From contig MNCI01029516.1 in NCBI GenBank assembly GCA_015680685.1, forward strand, positions 218,382 to 282,381: a DNA stretch of 64,000 nt, in the 5' to 3' direction. The first letter of the stretch is position 1, and each line of letters starts with the position of its first letter. This document shows, in pieces, positions 22,477 to 35,035 of the stretch. The translations under genes were made by a program, and so were the position numbers. The notes under the pieces were generated by a model. That model saw only the letters and a list, made by a program, of their open reading frames with translations. It ran no database searches and had not been told where the DNA came from. The stretch comes from Gnetum montanum. Taxonomy: Eukaryota; Streptophyta; Gnetopsida; Gnetales; Gnetaceae.

Positions 22477-25400
22477 ATGGACTGCCAGCATTTAACCACA
22501 CTGTTAATCATTGACGGACCGTACAATAAAATTATAAGAGACATTAACATAAATCTCATCAACTTGAGTTCACCAACGGACGACGTATTCATAGCCTCAA
22601 CATAGCAAACAACAGATGATTATGAAGGCATGACAAAATTCTTGGACATAGAAGCCGAGAATATCACCGAAGACCCATTGGCCGAAACCCCCATTACCAT
22701 GCCTGATGGGGAAATCAAAGTATTAAAATTAAGCACGCTATTACAACCGCACTTGGCCAAAGACATCGAGAATGTGCTTAGGCAAAATATGAAAGCCTTC
22801 GCTTGGTCCTATATAGACATGCCCAAGTTAAACCCTAGAATTATCCAACACAACATTATTCTTGACCCGAAATTGAGACCGGTAAAACAAAAGGCATGAA
22901 AGGTTAGACCCGAGGTGGCATTGGCAGTTTGCAATGAGATAACCAAGCTTTATCAAGCTGGTTTCATTTGGACTGTTGATTATGCTGAGTGGATGTCCAA
23001 CATGGTCATTTTCCCAAAGAAAAATGGAAGCATTCGCTTATGCATTGACTTTCGAGATCTAAATGTTGCAACCATAAAAGATGATTTCCCTCTACCCAGC
23101 ATCGATCAACTTGTTGACTCAACTTCTGGGCACGCCTTATTGTCTTTTATGGATGGCTTCTCAGGATACAATCAAATACGTATTAACCTGGAACATCAAC
23201 TTAGGACAACCTTTATGACACCATGGGGAACCTTTTGCTATACAATGATGCCCTTTGGTCTCAAGAACGCTGGAGCCACGTATCAAAGAGTAATGACATT
23301 TATCTTTAGTGACTATATGTTACGATTGCTTAACGATTATGTGGATGACATTGTAGTTAAATCAAAAATGGAAGAACAACATGTACAAGACCTCGACTTA
23401 GTCCTAAAGCGTTGTTTAAAGTATGAACTAAGACTTAATCTGAAAAAATGTGTCTTTGGTGTCAAAACAGGCAAAATGCTCAGATTCATAGCCTCCGAAG
23501 CAGGGATACGGGTGGACCCCGATAAGGTTAAGTCCATAACAAACTTGAAACCACCAAGCAACCTTACCGAACTTCGAGGTCTACAAGGTAGATTGCAGTT
23601 TATCAGGTGCTTCATAGAAAAACTGACAGACAAACTAAAACTTGTGAACCACCTATTATGCAAAAACGTCCATTTTGAATGGACTCCGCAGTGCCAAGAA
23701 GCATTCGAGAACATCAAAACAGCACTTGCCCGACTGCCTACAGTTTACCCGCCCAAAAATGATAAACCGTTTTACATCTACCTTGCCACTTTGGAATCGT
23801 CAATCACATCTATGCTTTTCTAGAAACAAGATGACGGAACTGAAATCCCTGTATATTACTTGAGCCATGCATTAGTTGCCCACGAGAAAAGGTACAACGA
23901 CGTAGAGAAGTCATGTTTAGCTTTGGTCTTTTCTTTAAGAAAATGACGACATTACCTCTTCCATAACCAGTATACATAATTTGCAAGGATAATGTACTAA
24001 GAGCCATAACAGGGAACATTTACAAGACAAGTCGAATAGCCCAGTGGAAAGCCATGATAGCCGAGTTTGACCTGTACTACGTAGCGCAATCATCAGTCAA
24101 GGGTCAAGCCATAGCAAACCAAATGGCCACACCACCAACACATGATCAAGCGACTATAAAGCCAGAATTCCTGGATGAGAATATAAGTTCCATAGACACA
24201 GTGCCCAACGACTACGATGCCATCCTAAACTTTGACGGAGCATCCATCTCTCGAGGAGGAAGCGCAGCTGCTGTCATCACCTATCCCTCCGGGGAGATTC
24301 GACCCTTCGCATATCGTTTTGACTTTCATTGTACGAACAACATAGCAGAGTATGAAGGTCTTCTTAGAGGCCTCGCGGTAGCACTGGCTTTAGACATCAC
24401 ACGGCTTGTAGTCAGAGGAGACTCGCAACAAGTCCTAAACCAAGTCACAGATGTCTATACATGTAAGGCCCAACACTTACAACCATACTGCGATTTGGCA
24501 AAACACCTAATGAGGTGATTCGAAAACATCGATGTGCAACACGTTTCTAAAAATGATAACACCATTGCAGACGCGTTAGCCACATTAGCATTAAACATAT
24601 CGCCAGACATGTTTCACGCATTACCAAGCTCCGTAATCAATTGTGCCAAACCGATAACCAATACTCCCGACACGTTGCCAATTGCATCTGTTAGTACAAC
24701 ACACGCGGTAGAATGGTATGATGACATAAAAGAATACCTTCTACGCGGTGAAACACCACGACATCTAGCAAATGCACAGAAAGACGTAGTGCACAATGTT
24801 CTAAGCAGTATACCCTGGTAGGGGACACACTGTGTCATCGATCCTATGAAGGCATATTGCTAACATGCATCAATAGTACCAATGCCCAAACTATTGTTGA
24901 TCAGGTACATGAGGGACTATGCAGAGGACACATAGCGCCAAAAGCCATGGCAACGAAAATTAGACGCTTAGGCTACTATTGGCTGCACATGGAGTATGAC
25001 TATCTCTCCAAGGTTAAAACATGTAGCACTTGCCAAAAACATAGTAATCTAATACATGTCCCGCCAAATGAATTTCATACAGCGCAAATTACATGGCCCT
25101 TTCAAAAGTGGGGATTGGACCTTATCGGCCCGATAACACCCTCATCTTCTGTAGGGCATAGTTTCATTATAATCGCAATCAAATATTTTACGAAGTGGGT
25201 AGAAGCAGCTCCACTTCGGAAAACTACATCTAAACATGTATGCAATTTCATCCTCGAAAACATTGTAACCCATTTCGGCATTCCCATGACAATCATCACT
25301 GATAACGGGCCACAATTTAGCAGTTCTGAAACCCAAACCTTTTGTGATAGTCTGGGGATCAACCACTTGTTTTCATCCCCTTACTACCCTCAGAGCAATG

Positions 25401-25951
25401 GACAAGCGGAAGCAACAAACAAGACGATTATTGCAATACTTAAGAAAATGCTTACCCAAAGCAAGAGGAAGTGGCACGAACAACTGGTGTACGCATTGTG
25501 GTCATACCGTACTACACATTGAACTTCAACAGGTAAAACACCATATAGTCTTGTTTACAGTTCAGAAGTTGTTTTACCTTTGGAATTACAGGTACCATCT
25601 TTAAGGATCACACTCTCCGGACTCCTCGACGACGGGCAGAACAATGATCTACACGTCATTGACCTGGACTCGGTGGAAGAGGAACGCATACACACACTCG
25701 ACCAAATTGAATGGTACCAAAAACAACAACGGCAACAGCATCAGCATAACATCAACAAGCGCCCTATCAAAGAAGCTGACTTTGTGCTTAAAGCTATTTG
25801 GGAACACCCGGACAAATTCTCAGCTAACTACGAAGGGCCTTACTTGGTCAATAAAGCATTTGACAATGGAGCATTCAAGCTAGCTGACGTGGAAGGAAAC
25901 GAGCTTGCCAATCCAACCAATCACTTGTACCTAAAACCATTTTACGTTTGA
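22477..25951 (+). pseudogene. Element A pol: RT, RNase H, archaeal-type RNase H, integrase
   Basis: Pol copies RNA to DNA and inserts it in the genome. The frame opens at the ATG at 22477 (MDCQHLTTLL). RT covers ~22900-23500, with SFMDGFSGYNQI, FGLKNAGATY and the catalytic YVDDIVVKSK near 23340. The RT-linked RNase H (~23690-23990) is cut by a frame break near 23970. The second RNase H is at 24220-24510 (NFDGASISRGGSAA, NNIAEYEGLLRG, RGDSQQVLNQV). A second frame break lies near 24815. Integrase has an HHCC zinc domain (VHEGLCRGH to CSTC, 24900-25035) and the D-D-E core: WGLDLIGP (25115), TDNGPQFSS (25300), GQAEATNKT (25405). The C-terminal part ends HLYLKPFYV. Stops at 22609, 22897, 23821, 24516 and 25520 are single codons. 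All catalytic residues I looked for are present. Confidence 0.9.
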
Positions 25952-25959
25952 GTACAAAC

Positions 25960-26345
25960 TCAGATACGTGCAAGTCCTGGAATCATGACTATAAACTGAT
26001 ACCACAGCTCGTCCTGGAATCATGATGGTAAACTGATATCACAGAACAGTCCTAGGTTATGACTTAAAACTGACACCACAGCTGTCCTGGAATCATGACA
26101 ATAAACTGATATCCCATATTGTCCGCAATGACGATAAACTAGCACCCATCTGACATTACAGTAAACTGCCACCGTCACAACCATTAGAGTCCGCTAAGAC
26201 TATAAACTAGCTTGCCTCTGCATGGTCCGCTAAGACTAGAAACTGGCAACGTAACGTTCGCCACGATGCTAAATGGGCAATGTCCAATGGGTTAGAACAT
26301 AAAACTAACCCATGATAGTCCGCTAAGACTATAAACTGGCACGTT
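25960..26345 (+). repeat. Element A block-border repeat, copy set 3
   Basis: About ten units after pol: 'gaatcatgactataaactga', 'gaatcatgacaataaactga', 'cgcaatgacgataaactagc', 'cgctaagactataaactggc' and relatives, 35-55 bp apart. They form the first part of the 3' noncoding region. The later units resemble those after pol in element B (43750-44090). Confidence 0.75.
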
Positions 26346-27319
26346 CATCTCTAGCTCTTCATTCCACAGCCACACTCATTCATCAGAATCACTGCATCGC
26401 TCACCGGCACACAATCTCATCATCGTCGCCATCATTCATACACAGTGCTCAGAATCTCCTCCAGTATTTTTGTTCCATCTACAACCATTCAAATCTGAGC
26501 TCACTTATTCACCTATGATTTTCTTGTCTCCTTGGAGTTGTGTTTGCAGGATGACACCCCGAGGTTTTGGCACAAGAATGCATCTCATCGCAAGTAGCAA
26601 GATGGGACAATGTTCACAGCACACATGGCAGGACTAAATCAAATCATTCACTAGTACATTCCCATTCCCAGTATATTCATTATCTGTTTACCAACCTCCG
26701 ATACACTGAATACATTCAAAACTTTGAGCACAGCGTCGCACACTGCAACACGTTACAGCAGTTGCAACACATGGCCTGGCACCTGAGCATGAGTACAAGA
26801 TCAATGCAAACCTCCAAAAAAAAATAAAAAAAAGCGAGACCCTTGGCACTTCCCATATAAGCCCCCAGGCGGGAACGTAGTTGTCTCAAAACCAAGTACT
26901 CATGTCCAAAGTGGTCAAGAAGCATCCAGTTGCATGGCTTTGGCTATCTGCCAATAGGCCCCCCCTTAAACATTAAACACGGGTCTTGTTCCTCCAAAGA
27001 ATGTAACACATCCTCCCGTGGCTTTGGTCTTGCCAACAAGTTCTCTTGAATACTAACCAAGAGCCTTGTTCCCCCAAAGGATGCACATTGCATGTCTGAA
27101 TTCTGAGTCTGCTAAACAATGGCTATTGATGAGGACCAGCATGCCGCACACCCGAGCATCCCATTTCCCCAGCATAATTCCTTGAGTAGTCATCAATCCC
27201 CACAATCCCTTTCCTCCTACCAGCTACAAATTTCACTTTTTTGATCCCATGTACTACTGAACATGGTGCGATGACGTCTAGTCAAGTGGCAAAGAACAAA
27301 GTCTATATACAGTTGCTTG
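26346..27319 (+). other. Element A 3' noncoding region with an acceptor-like conserved block
   Basis: No gene seen. At 26521-26552 the text 'cttggagttgtgtttgcagg' preceded by a T/C-rich run recurs in element C (58441-58464) and, more loosely, in B (44688-44713), although neighbouring sequence does not align. It has the form of a 3' splice site (TTTGCAG|GA). Two copies of 'cttgttcctccaaagaatg' / 'cttgttcccccaaaggatg' lie near 26985 and 27065, about 79 bp apart. Confidence 0.6.
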
Positions 27320-27388
27320 TGGTGTTTTTCACTTCTTTGTTGACACCTCTCGGGTCGATTCCTCCAAGCATCAACAAAGAGGGGCCTA
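27320..27388 (+). promoter_or_regulatory. Polypurine tract within a conserved hairpin, element A
   Basis: The plus-strand primer AAAGAGGGG (27376-27384) lies 4 nt before the 3' LTR. It overlaps the right arm of a perfect 10-bp inverted repeat: TCTTTGTTGA (27334-27343) and TCAACAAAGA (27371-27380), with a 27-nt loop containing CTCTCGGGTCGATTCCTCC. The whole ~70-bp block recurs before the 3' LTRs of B and C. Confidence 0.85.
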
Positions 27389-28560
27389 TGAAACACCACA
27401 AAATTTTGAGCTTGGTACTTCTCCAGCAAGAAGCAGGTCCCTGGGACCCGCAGAAAACCATGGCTACATTTGGTGTCACACATTGCAACTTTGGGATCAA
27501 AATGCTTAATTTTCACTAAGTATGCAGTACCAGCGTATACGCCCAGCGTCTACGCCCGACATCCATAGTGTATACGCCCAGTGTATACACCCAGCGTAGA
27601 CATCCAACTTACACTCCCGGCGTACACGCCTCGCGTGTATGCTTGGCAGGTACAACAGATACATACACCCGATAATGAAATCCAAAGATAACATGAAGAC
27701 AGCACTAAAGAGCAAGAATTGAAGCAAGTCGGAAACCGTCAGTGTATACGCCCCAACGTATATGCCCAGCATCCATCAGTGTATACACCCAACGTATACG
27801 CCCGTGTCCATAGTATCTCCACCCAAGTTCACACATGCCCAGCACGTCCAACGTATACGCCGGCCTGATGTAGCATAAATGCCCCATGTATACACCCAGC
27901 AGATGTAATATGTTGTATATTTGTAAATTGTGTGCACCCGGTCAACGCGCCACATGTCTCCTAACCCGAGTCTAGCGTAATAACAGGTATAAATGCCCCG
28001 ATTTTCCACTTCATCCAGGTCGGTTGGAAAAAATCTAATAGCATACCCAGGAGCAATTATGCTGCGCACCAGAGCTAAAACCCTCTTACGCTAAAAATCC
28101 CTATATGCCGTGCACACAGTTTCTATGCTCCGCCTACCGTACGAACCAGCCGAGTCACCCCTGCACCCACCGGGGCTTTTCGTCTGCCTTGTGTTCCATC
28201 ACAGCTGCATTAGACCGGTGCACTGTAGTTTGACTCTGTAATACCATTGTTTACAGTTTACGCTAATTTCTTGCATGTGTTTCTATTTACGCTCATTTAC
28301 ATTTACGCCCTGTCCACATCTGTTACGCTGTTTACGCTCTCATTTATGCCCATCACGCCATTTACGCATAACCTAGCGTATAGCACTTCAGTATACGTTC
28401 GGGGAAATCCTTGTCTGATCTGCGTGCGGACCACCCAAGGTACTCTACCTTCGTGCATTCCAGCTCGCCCTCAGGTGAAGGTAGGGTCTTTTGTGCATGC
28501 CCTGCGATCCCACGGTCTTTGTTTCCTTCCAGCCGGAGACTGACGATTTCAGGCGGTACT
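27389..28560 (+). repeat. 3' LTR of element A
   Basis: TGAAACACCACAAA to AGGCGGTACT, the last base differing from the 5' copy. It has the same GCGTATACGC-rich U3 and TTTACGCT-rich downstream part as 10665-11810, with one extra motif copy near 27535. The TATA box is at 27988. Differences from the 5' LTR are mainly C/T and G/A. Confidence 0.9.
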
Positions 28561-28840
28561 AACCTTAGGTAAACCTACATGCATGATGTTTGCTTGAATG
28601 TTCTTAGGCATCTATCCTCTCAATTAGTCATGTGTTGGACCCACCTCACCAAACTTTAGGATGAGAGTTTCTATGGAATGTTTGTTGAGGGGTATAGTGA
28701 CATTAGTAAAAGTAGAAGGCCTTGTAAACAAAAGGTAAATGCTTAGCATTAGTACAACTACATTTAGACCATAAAATACTTAAGATCGAAAGAGCCATAA
28801 AATCTTATTCATAACAACAAAAGCCATTCCTTTTTCTTTC
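28561..28840 (-). pseudogene. Remnant of element C antisense gene between A and B (start of exon 4)
   Basis: On the minus strand an acceptor (TTTACAAG) at about 28721 opens exon 4. A segment like ETLILKFGEVGP aligns with NLFFKYGEVEET of B, and NIQANIM with NIQEARLM. The exon then runs into A's insertion site and continues at 10664. The part from 28721 to 28840 is intron 3. So A cut exon 4, and B cut intron 3 (or the very end of exon 3). Confidence 0.7.
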
Positions 28841-30916
28841 TAAAACACCATAAATTTCAGGATTCTCATGATTCAGCAATCCCAAAATCTGGGGAAGGAT
28901 CCCCACAAGCATGGTGTCATGTTGGACCGTGCAGACAATGCCCTCTGTGGCATAGTCAATGTGGCATCCAGTCACAAGGATAGTTTTCATGAAAGAGGCA
29001 CTAGGGATAGATCATACAGTCTGGAAAATTTTCTATCTCCTGAGTTGACAGGCTTGCTACACCCTCTAGCTTGCCTAGCTTGATACTTAACCCAGCTGAT
29101 GGTCTACCTAGGGACCATGATAGGAACTGCTGAAAGTGTTTAGGATGAGTGAAATAGTTCAGCAAGTTTTCTAACTATAGGAGCCTACTACGCTATGCTA
29201 TGCTGCACAACATAGCAGGCCTTGAGGAAACTTAATGGGTACAAAAGACATAGATTGATAACAACTTAGCCCTCTAAGGCATCTACCTCACTTCACCCTT
29301 GATGCATGAATAACATGACATAGCAAAATGTGGCAAGTTTTATTAGAAATCATTGCAATTTAAGTGCTACGTTGTGCTATGCTACACAGCATAGCACAAC
29401 GTAGCAGGGATACACTCTAACGATCCTTCTACTCAAATGGATCTAATGAAGTAAGTACATTTGCCCATGCTTCAACCATCAAACAAGTTCACTCTGTTGA
29501 CACGTTGGGACATGATTAACATCCCATGTCAAAAAGTTTGTAAGATTGAATCAGAATCCAAGCCAAACTAGGTGCTACGCTATGCTATGCTATGTAGCGT
29601 AGTATGGAAAAAATGTACGAAGGTCCTCTACCAAGTGGTTTCAGCAAGAGGATTGCACTTGGTCACACTTTAGCCTCCAAGACTACCTATCACACTTCAC
29701 CCTTGAGCCCCAAGCAAAGCTTCTTGACAAAGAATTGTAGATTAGACAAGGAATCCATGTCACACTGGCTGCCACACTATGCTACACTGTATAGCGTAAC
29801 ACAATGTAGCAAGGACACAAAGCAGCAAAGTGTCCCAAGGATGAACTTGGTAGGACCCAAGACCTTTTAACATGAAAGATAGGATTGCAGTTGCTTGCCT
29901 AGACTAGCCTCAAATAGGTATTCTCGGCTTTTAGGCAAGATTTCTTTCAAGACTGACAACTATGCTATGCTACGCTACGTAGCATAGCATAGCATAGCAT
30001 GTGGGTGTTGACATTACACCAACATGACGGGCAGCGTAAACAATGTAACACTCGCATGGGAGCCCCAAGACATCTTTAGTTAGCTCTAGAACTTGTTAGC
30101 AATGGTTACTCTCATCCCGACATCTCTTCAATAGATAAAATCAACAAATTTTCCTTATTTTTCACTGCCCTAAATATCCCAGCACATGCATTTTTAGTGG
30201 TATGGTCACACCGTAGTAGTTTTCACACCCAGAATCACACAATAGCATAGCATAGGCACATTCATGCTTTGTGGGACCTAGGACACATGGCATCCAAACC
30301 ACATTTTTCTCCTACTCCTGGTCCTTTAAATACCTCAGTGAACAATGTTCAAAGGGTTGGCTTTTGGACTCATCTTTCTCATGGTTATCTTTTGGCATTC
30401 TTAGCATGGTTGGATTTTTGAGTGTGTTTGGCATTCTGGCATTTTGGCTTCCTGGAAATTAGCTGTGATAAGGAGATTGGCAAGTAGAAGGCTCTTGTTA
30501 GTAAGTTGTTGATAGCAGTTCAAGGAGATGTGACGATACTACTTCATTGCAAGGTTTGCTTGTCCACACTACCATTTGTTGTACACCTCCTTAAATAGAG
30601 ATTAGATCTCTCGATCTTGGGATAATGCACTTTCTCACCCAAGCCTGTTTCATTCTTTTTTTGCTATTATCATATCTTGCATTATTTTTCACCGTTTTAC
30701 ATTTGTTGCTTACCATTTCAACTTGCATATAACGCCTCTAAAAAAATGTTTATGAAAGGTTATTGTACACTGATTAAGTCCTTGTTTGATCGACCAGACC
30801 ATTCAGGGCACCCCACATTCATTTACATCTAGCATGGCCCTCGCACAGATTCAAGGTTAGGCTGTACGCTCGGTGACCTCTCAATGTTCTAGCCACTAAT
30901 TTTTTCAGTCGCTACA
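28841..30916 (+). repeat. 5' LTR of element B with phased TACGCTA palindromes
   Basis: It pairs with 45527-47737. Palindromes of GCTATGCTACGCTA half-sites centre near 29200, 29385, 29590, 29785 and 29980, about 190 bp apart; the last contains GCTACGCTACGTAGCATAGC. Spacers share weak similarity (for example 'cacacttcacccttga' twice), suggesting an old tandem array. A TATA-like TTTAAATA lies at 30325 (TATAAATA in the 3' copy). The 3' end matches the fragment at 1-250. Confidence 0.88.
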
Positions 30917-30921
30917 GTTTT

Positions 30922-30938
30922 TGGTGCTAGAAGGAGGG
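30922..30938 (+). other. Primer-binding site of element B
   Basis: TGGTGCTAGAAGGAGGG, 5 nt after the LTR, one transition from element A's site. The 330-nt leader that follows (to 31268) shows no gene. Confidence 0.8.
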
Positions 30939-31268
30939 CCTTTGGTGCCCTTTTCTTGTATCATAGGTAATCCTGCATATTTTCTGTACCCTGTCACCTA
31001 CTAGCATAGACATGACACCCTTGTGGTTGTCTACGCACCATGTGGTGTACACTGGTCACAACGACGGTTCCTCTAGGACTTGGCAGGACAAAAGCCTCCA
31101 ATCATTTACTATGCCATGTTTACTCTATTTACTACCCCACACTACCTGCACCTCGTGGGAAATAGCAAACCTTCTAGTGTAACACTCCTACTTAGCATAG
31201 TAGGCATAGCTCCCCAGCGTACCTAGTTTCATTTTCTCTCTTTTACAATTTCCATCTTACAATAGAAG

Positions 31269-34200
31269 ATGATTCCTGCAACCACTACCACCACCACCTT
31301 GAACCTAGAGGTTCCCTACTCGATCCAAAACATGACAGGTCTTAAGTAATTACCTAGCCCAGTGCTAGCACCACGTCAGTCCCTTAGACTGTGGCACCTA
31401 TCACCTGAGTGCTTGGGATAATACGTAGACCGATATGACTTCCTCTATGCAAAGGTCCAGAGGAATCTACCCTTGGATCACTAGGAACTCAAGGAAAAAT
31501 GTAACTTTGAGTTCCTTCAGCAGAACAGGAGGGAATTCATACCTACCCCTAACATCACCATCCTGTTGACTGAAGCATATCAATGGGTCTTACACCAGTT
31601 GAAGTGAGTTAGTAGGTCTAGGGAATAGGACACAACATCTCATTACAAAGAAGCATTCCAGGATGGACAAGAAGACTTGGACTCCCACTCCGAAGGTGGT
31701 GGTTAGACCTACACTATAGCTATCCCTACCACCACTATCTTTTAGTTGAAATTACTCTTTGCTTCTACCCCCTTTGTGGTTACGACAACCCCATCACAAC
31801 CCACACCTTTGTTAGCCATGGGCAGCCATCTTGTACCTTCTACATACCAGCAAGTGGACCCTTCAACTTCATTCCTAGTCATCCTTCCTTCTCAGTCTAC
31901 CCTGACATCGTACCCAACATCAGTCATGGCTATGCTACCATACATCCACACTTTGCCCACGTCACATTCTTATGTGAGCTTTGCCCCTGGTCCCTTGTCT
32001 TCACCTGTTCCACCACTAGTAGCTAACCTAGTCTCAACTACGTGGTGGGTGGTGGATGCCAACTGCTTCTTTCCCTACTACACAACCTTCTCTAATGTCG
32101 TACTACATGAAACTCCAAGCACACTAGCTTCCGCACATAGTATAGCCAAACATAGGGTTTTGGGCTGCCCTGCCAACTAGGAGAACTACCAACCCCACAG
32201 CACAACCAATGGCCATCACCCCAATAGCACCACCCTCTAGGTGGTGGACCACCCAAGCAACACCACTTGCTAGAGTAGCTCCAATGGCACCCCCATGGGA
32301 TAGGCTACCACCCCAACAGTGTCGCATATGATGGCTACTTAGGCAGCCTCGCAACTACCTGCAACATCTCCAAGTCTAGATCAAGCTTTCCAACTCATCC
32401 AAATCATAACTGAAGAAATCAAGAAACTTAAAGCCACCATTTCTGACACTGTATAGGTCATGGACTTTTACCAGGATGACCCCATCAACTCGGACATCCC
32501 CATGCTTATGTTGCCCCCTGGGGTTCTACTTCCCTAATTTACAAAATACAATAGGGAAGGTAATCCCAATGCACATTCGGTAACATTTAGATCTGAATCT
32601 CTACTCTTGCAACCATGCCCATACACCATCATCCATATCTTTTCCATGTCCCTCATAGGCAAAGCTTTGGATTGGTACCATGTGCTGTCACATGCCTCCA
32701 TTTCCACCCTAGAAGAGCTATTAAGCCAATTCGTGACCTGCTTCAAATACAACCTAAAATTAGAGGTCACATTGGATTAGCTCATGAGTGTCAAGTAGGA
32801 CCCATTGGAATCTGTCCATAGATTCATACAATGGTGGAGTGTGACCCTGAATGAGATACACGAGCCTATCGCTAAGGCCCACTTGTTGGCCATCTTCAAG
32901 GGAGTAGTAAATGACTTCATCAAGTCTAAGCTCTATTACTTGGCTCCGTGCTCTCTTAGTCAAACCTTTGCTCATACCAAGAGCATCTAGGATGAAGCCA
33001 AAGCTAGCAAAGACCTAGCCTATGTTACATACAAAAATGCACACATCAAAAAGGACAAAGAGAAAGGTAAGGCCACAACAACCATGGTGGCCACTATGAC
33101 TAACGAGACCAAATCCAACAATAGCAACAAAAAAAAGGTAGCCACAACACCTGCTAATGTCACATCTAGCTCAAGCAACACCGATTAGCCCTCAACATTA
33201 GCACCTAAGGCATCAACCCAGCCTAGGCCCAACTTCAAGCATAAGGATTGCTCCAAGTACACCCCCTTACCCATTAAGCCTTTAGAACTTCTAAAGCAAC
33301 TATTAGGGGCTGGGTGTATACAACATAAATGGATGTCAGAGGAAGTAATTAAATGTCATCAATGGTCCTACGAAATTCTTCGGAACCCCTCCTTGGCCAT
33401 GCCCAATGAACCTTAGGTACCTAAGAACTTCAGGCTAGAATTTCTCTGTGACTATTGCCAACTGTGTGGTCATGATACAGACTACATTTTAGCATTGAAA
33501 GATGATATCCAATGCATGATCAATTAGGGAAAGCTGGTCCTAGATGAAAGTAGTCCTATTCGTCCTAAAAACTAGTCAATGCATGTTTACAAAGATCCCC
33601 TGAATGCCAACAAAGCAGGGTACACAATCAACATTATTGGCATTGACAATAATCTAGAACCACCAAAACAACCATTCGTGGTGCGTGTGCCTCCCCATAA
33701 CATAGCAACCTCAACAATAACAAAAATGACAATAGAACAACCATTTGTCCTTAAGGTTCCTCCTTATACATCCGCCTTTGCACCCTTTGTGTTCAAAGTT
33801 GCACCGCTGCCCATGCCAACACCACAGGCAACATTTTTCATTAAGGTGCCAAAACATTCAAGCACCTCTACCACACAAATCCAAGCAATAAAAATGATAC
33901 TACAGCCTCTCCATTTGAAAAAATAGGCAGAGCATTTGCTGGACAAGATGGCTAGGGAGTGCACCATCTTAGGTCCCCCCAAGCCTACCCCCTTGTCCCC
34001 GATGCCCATGGCCCCCTCATCATCAGCAACTAGTAACATTGCATAGACGTAATCATCACCATTCCACCTGAGAAAGCATAGTCCTCAACTTGAAATGCCC
34101 CCCCTCAAGAGATTCATCTCCTAGGATGAATGGAAGAGGAAAGGGGTAACAAACAACAAGATGGTAGGTAGGATCTTCTCAATGCCCTCACCCAAGTTGA

Positions 34201-35035
34201 GTAGGCTCTAAAATAGAAAAGTACAACTCTGAGCCTGTATGACTTGGTAATGACTTCCACCATGCACTGCGAGGCCATGGTTTGCATGTTAACATCCATT
34301 TCAGTTGACCAAAACATGCCAACAGAGGAGAAAGTGATCCACACTGTCATGCTTCTTTCTACGGCGAAGCAACTACAGCCAGCTCAGTTGACATTTCATG
34401 ATAAGTCCATTAAGGATGACCCTGAAAAGGGTTAGGTGACAACAACGCCCATGTTTATCAAAATTCAGGTTGGCCAATACAAGATCTAAAGGGTACACAT
34501 TGATGATGGGGTTGCTACAAATGTCATTCCATTTCCCATAGTGGAAAAACTGGGTTTGGTTGATCAAATCAAGCCCATGGCAACTTCGTGTCTGAAATCA
34601 TTCAACGAAGCATGTGTAGTGGTAAAGGAAAATTTCCACATTAAATTTGTGTTAGGGGACCAGTTCCCCATAAGAAGGGTATTCACCATGATAGAAGAGA
34701 TGCCTAGGTTCAACTTGATCTTGGGGAGGTCATGGTTAGCCTAATTAAGGGTTGTCTCTTCACCCATACATCAAGAGATCCACTTAGCCTACATGGGCGA
34801 GGAAGTGATGATCTATGATGATGAAGTGGTCACCCAAATAATAAACAACATTGACATGGAGCAAGGCTTAGAGATAGTAATCTCTGAAAATGAAGCATCT
34901 ATTCCTACTGAAACTAATTGTTTGACTGATGAGCTGGTCAAAAACACCGACTCAGACAAAGAGACAACATGGGGAGAGTTGCCCTTCCAAGCCACAAATG
35001 ATAACATAGAAGAGCACCAATGCAACTTCACCTAG
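31269..35035 (+). pseudogene. Element B gag-pro (decayed)
   Basis: The start is ATG at 31269 (MIPATTTTTTLNLEV). The Gag core lies at 32400-32960, including FSMSLIGKALDWYHVLS. The knuckle near 33450 is altered (LCDYCQLCGHDTDY followed by I instead of the last Cys). PFVVRVPP-type repeats run over 33670-33870 (QPFVVRVPP, PFVLKVPP, PFVFKVAP, FFIKVPK). The frame is kept to about 33930, then shifts near 34160. The protease follows at 34200-34740, with VHIDDGVATN near 34500 and FNLILGRSWLA near 34715. A tail of unknown role ends at 35035. Stops are frequent (many TAG). It parallels A domain for domain but is clearly nonfunctional. Confidence 0.8.

Larger units (their letters stand above)
10665..28560 (+). 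mobile_element. Element A: youngest Tat-like Ty3/gypsy retrotransposon in the window
   Basis: A full-length element of 17.9 kb with LTRs of 1146 and 1172 bp. It is flanked by GACCT (10660-10664) and AACCT (28561-28565), a 5-bp target duplication with one transition. The order is LTR, PBS, leader, gag-pro, antisense gene, pol, polypurine tract, LTR. In the first ~145 bp the LTRs differ at about six positions, mostly transitions, far fewer than in B. Gag-pro keeps a single frame for 4.2 kb, and pol has only two frame breaks. It lies inside exon 4 of element C's antisense gene, in the same orientation as C. Confidence 0.9.

Noticed and set aside
27320-27388. LTR start at TGGTGTTTTT instead of TGAAAC
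   Set aside because: The block is shared upstream of all three 3' LTRs but is absent from the matching 5' LTRs, contains the polypurine tract, and the target duplications fit TGAAAC.
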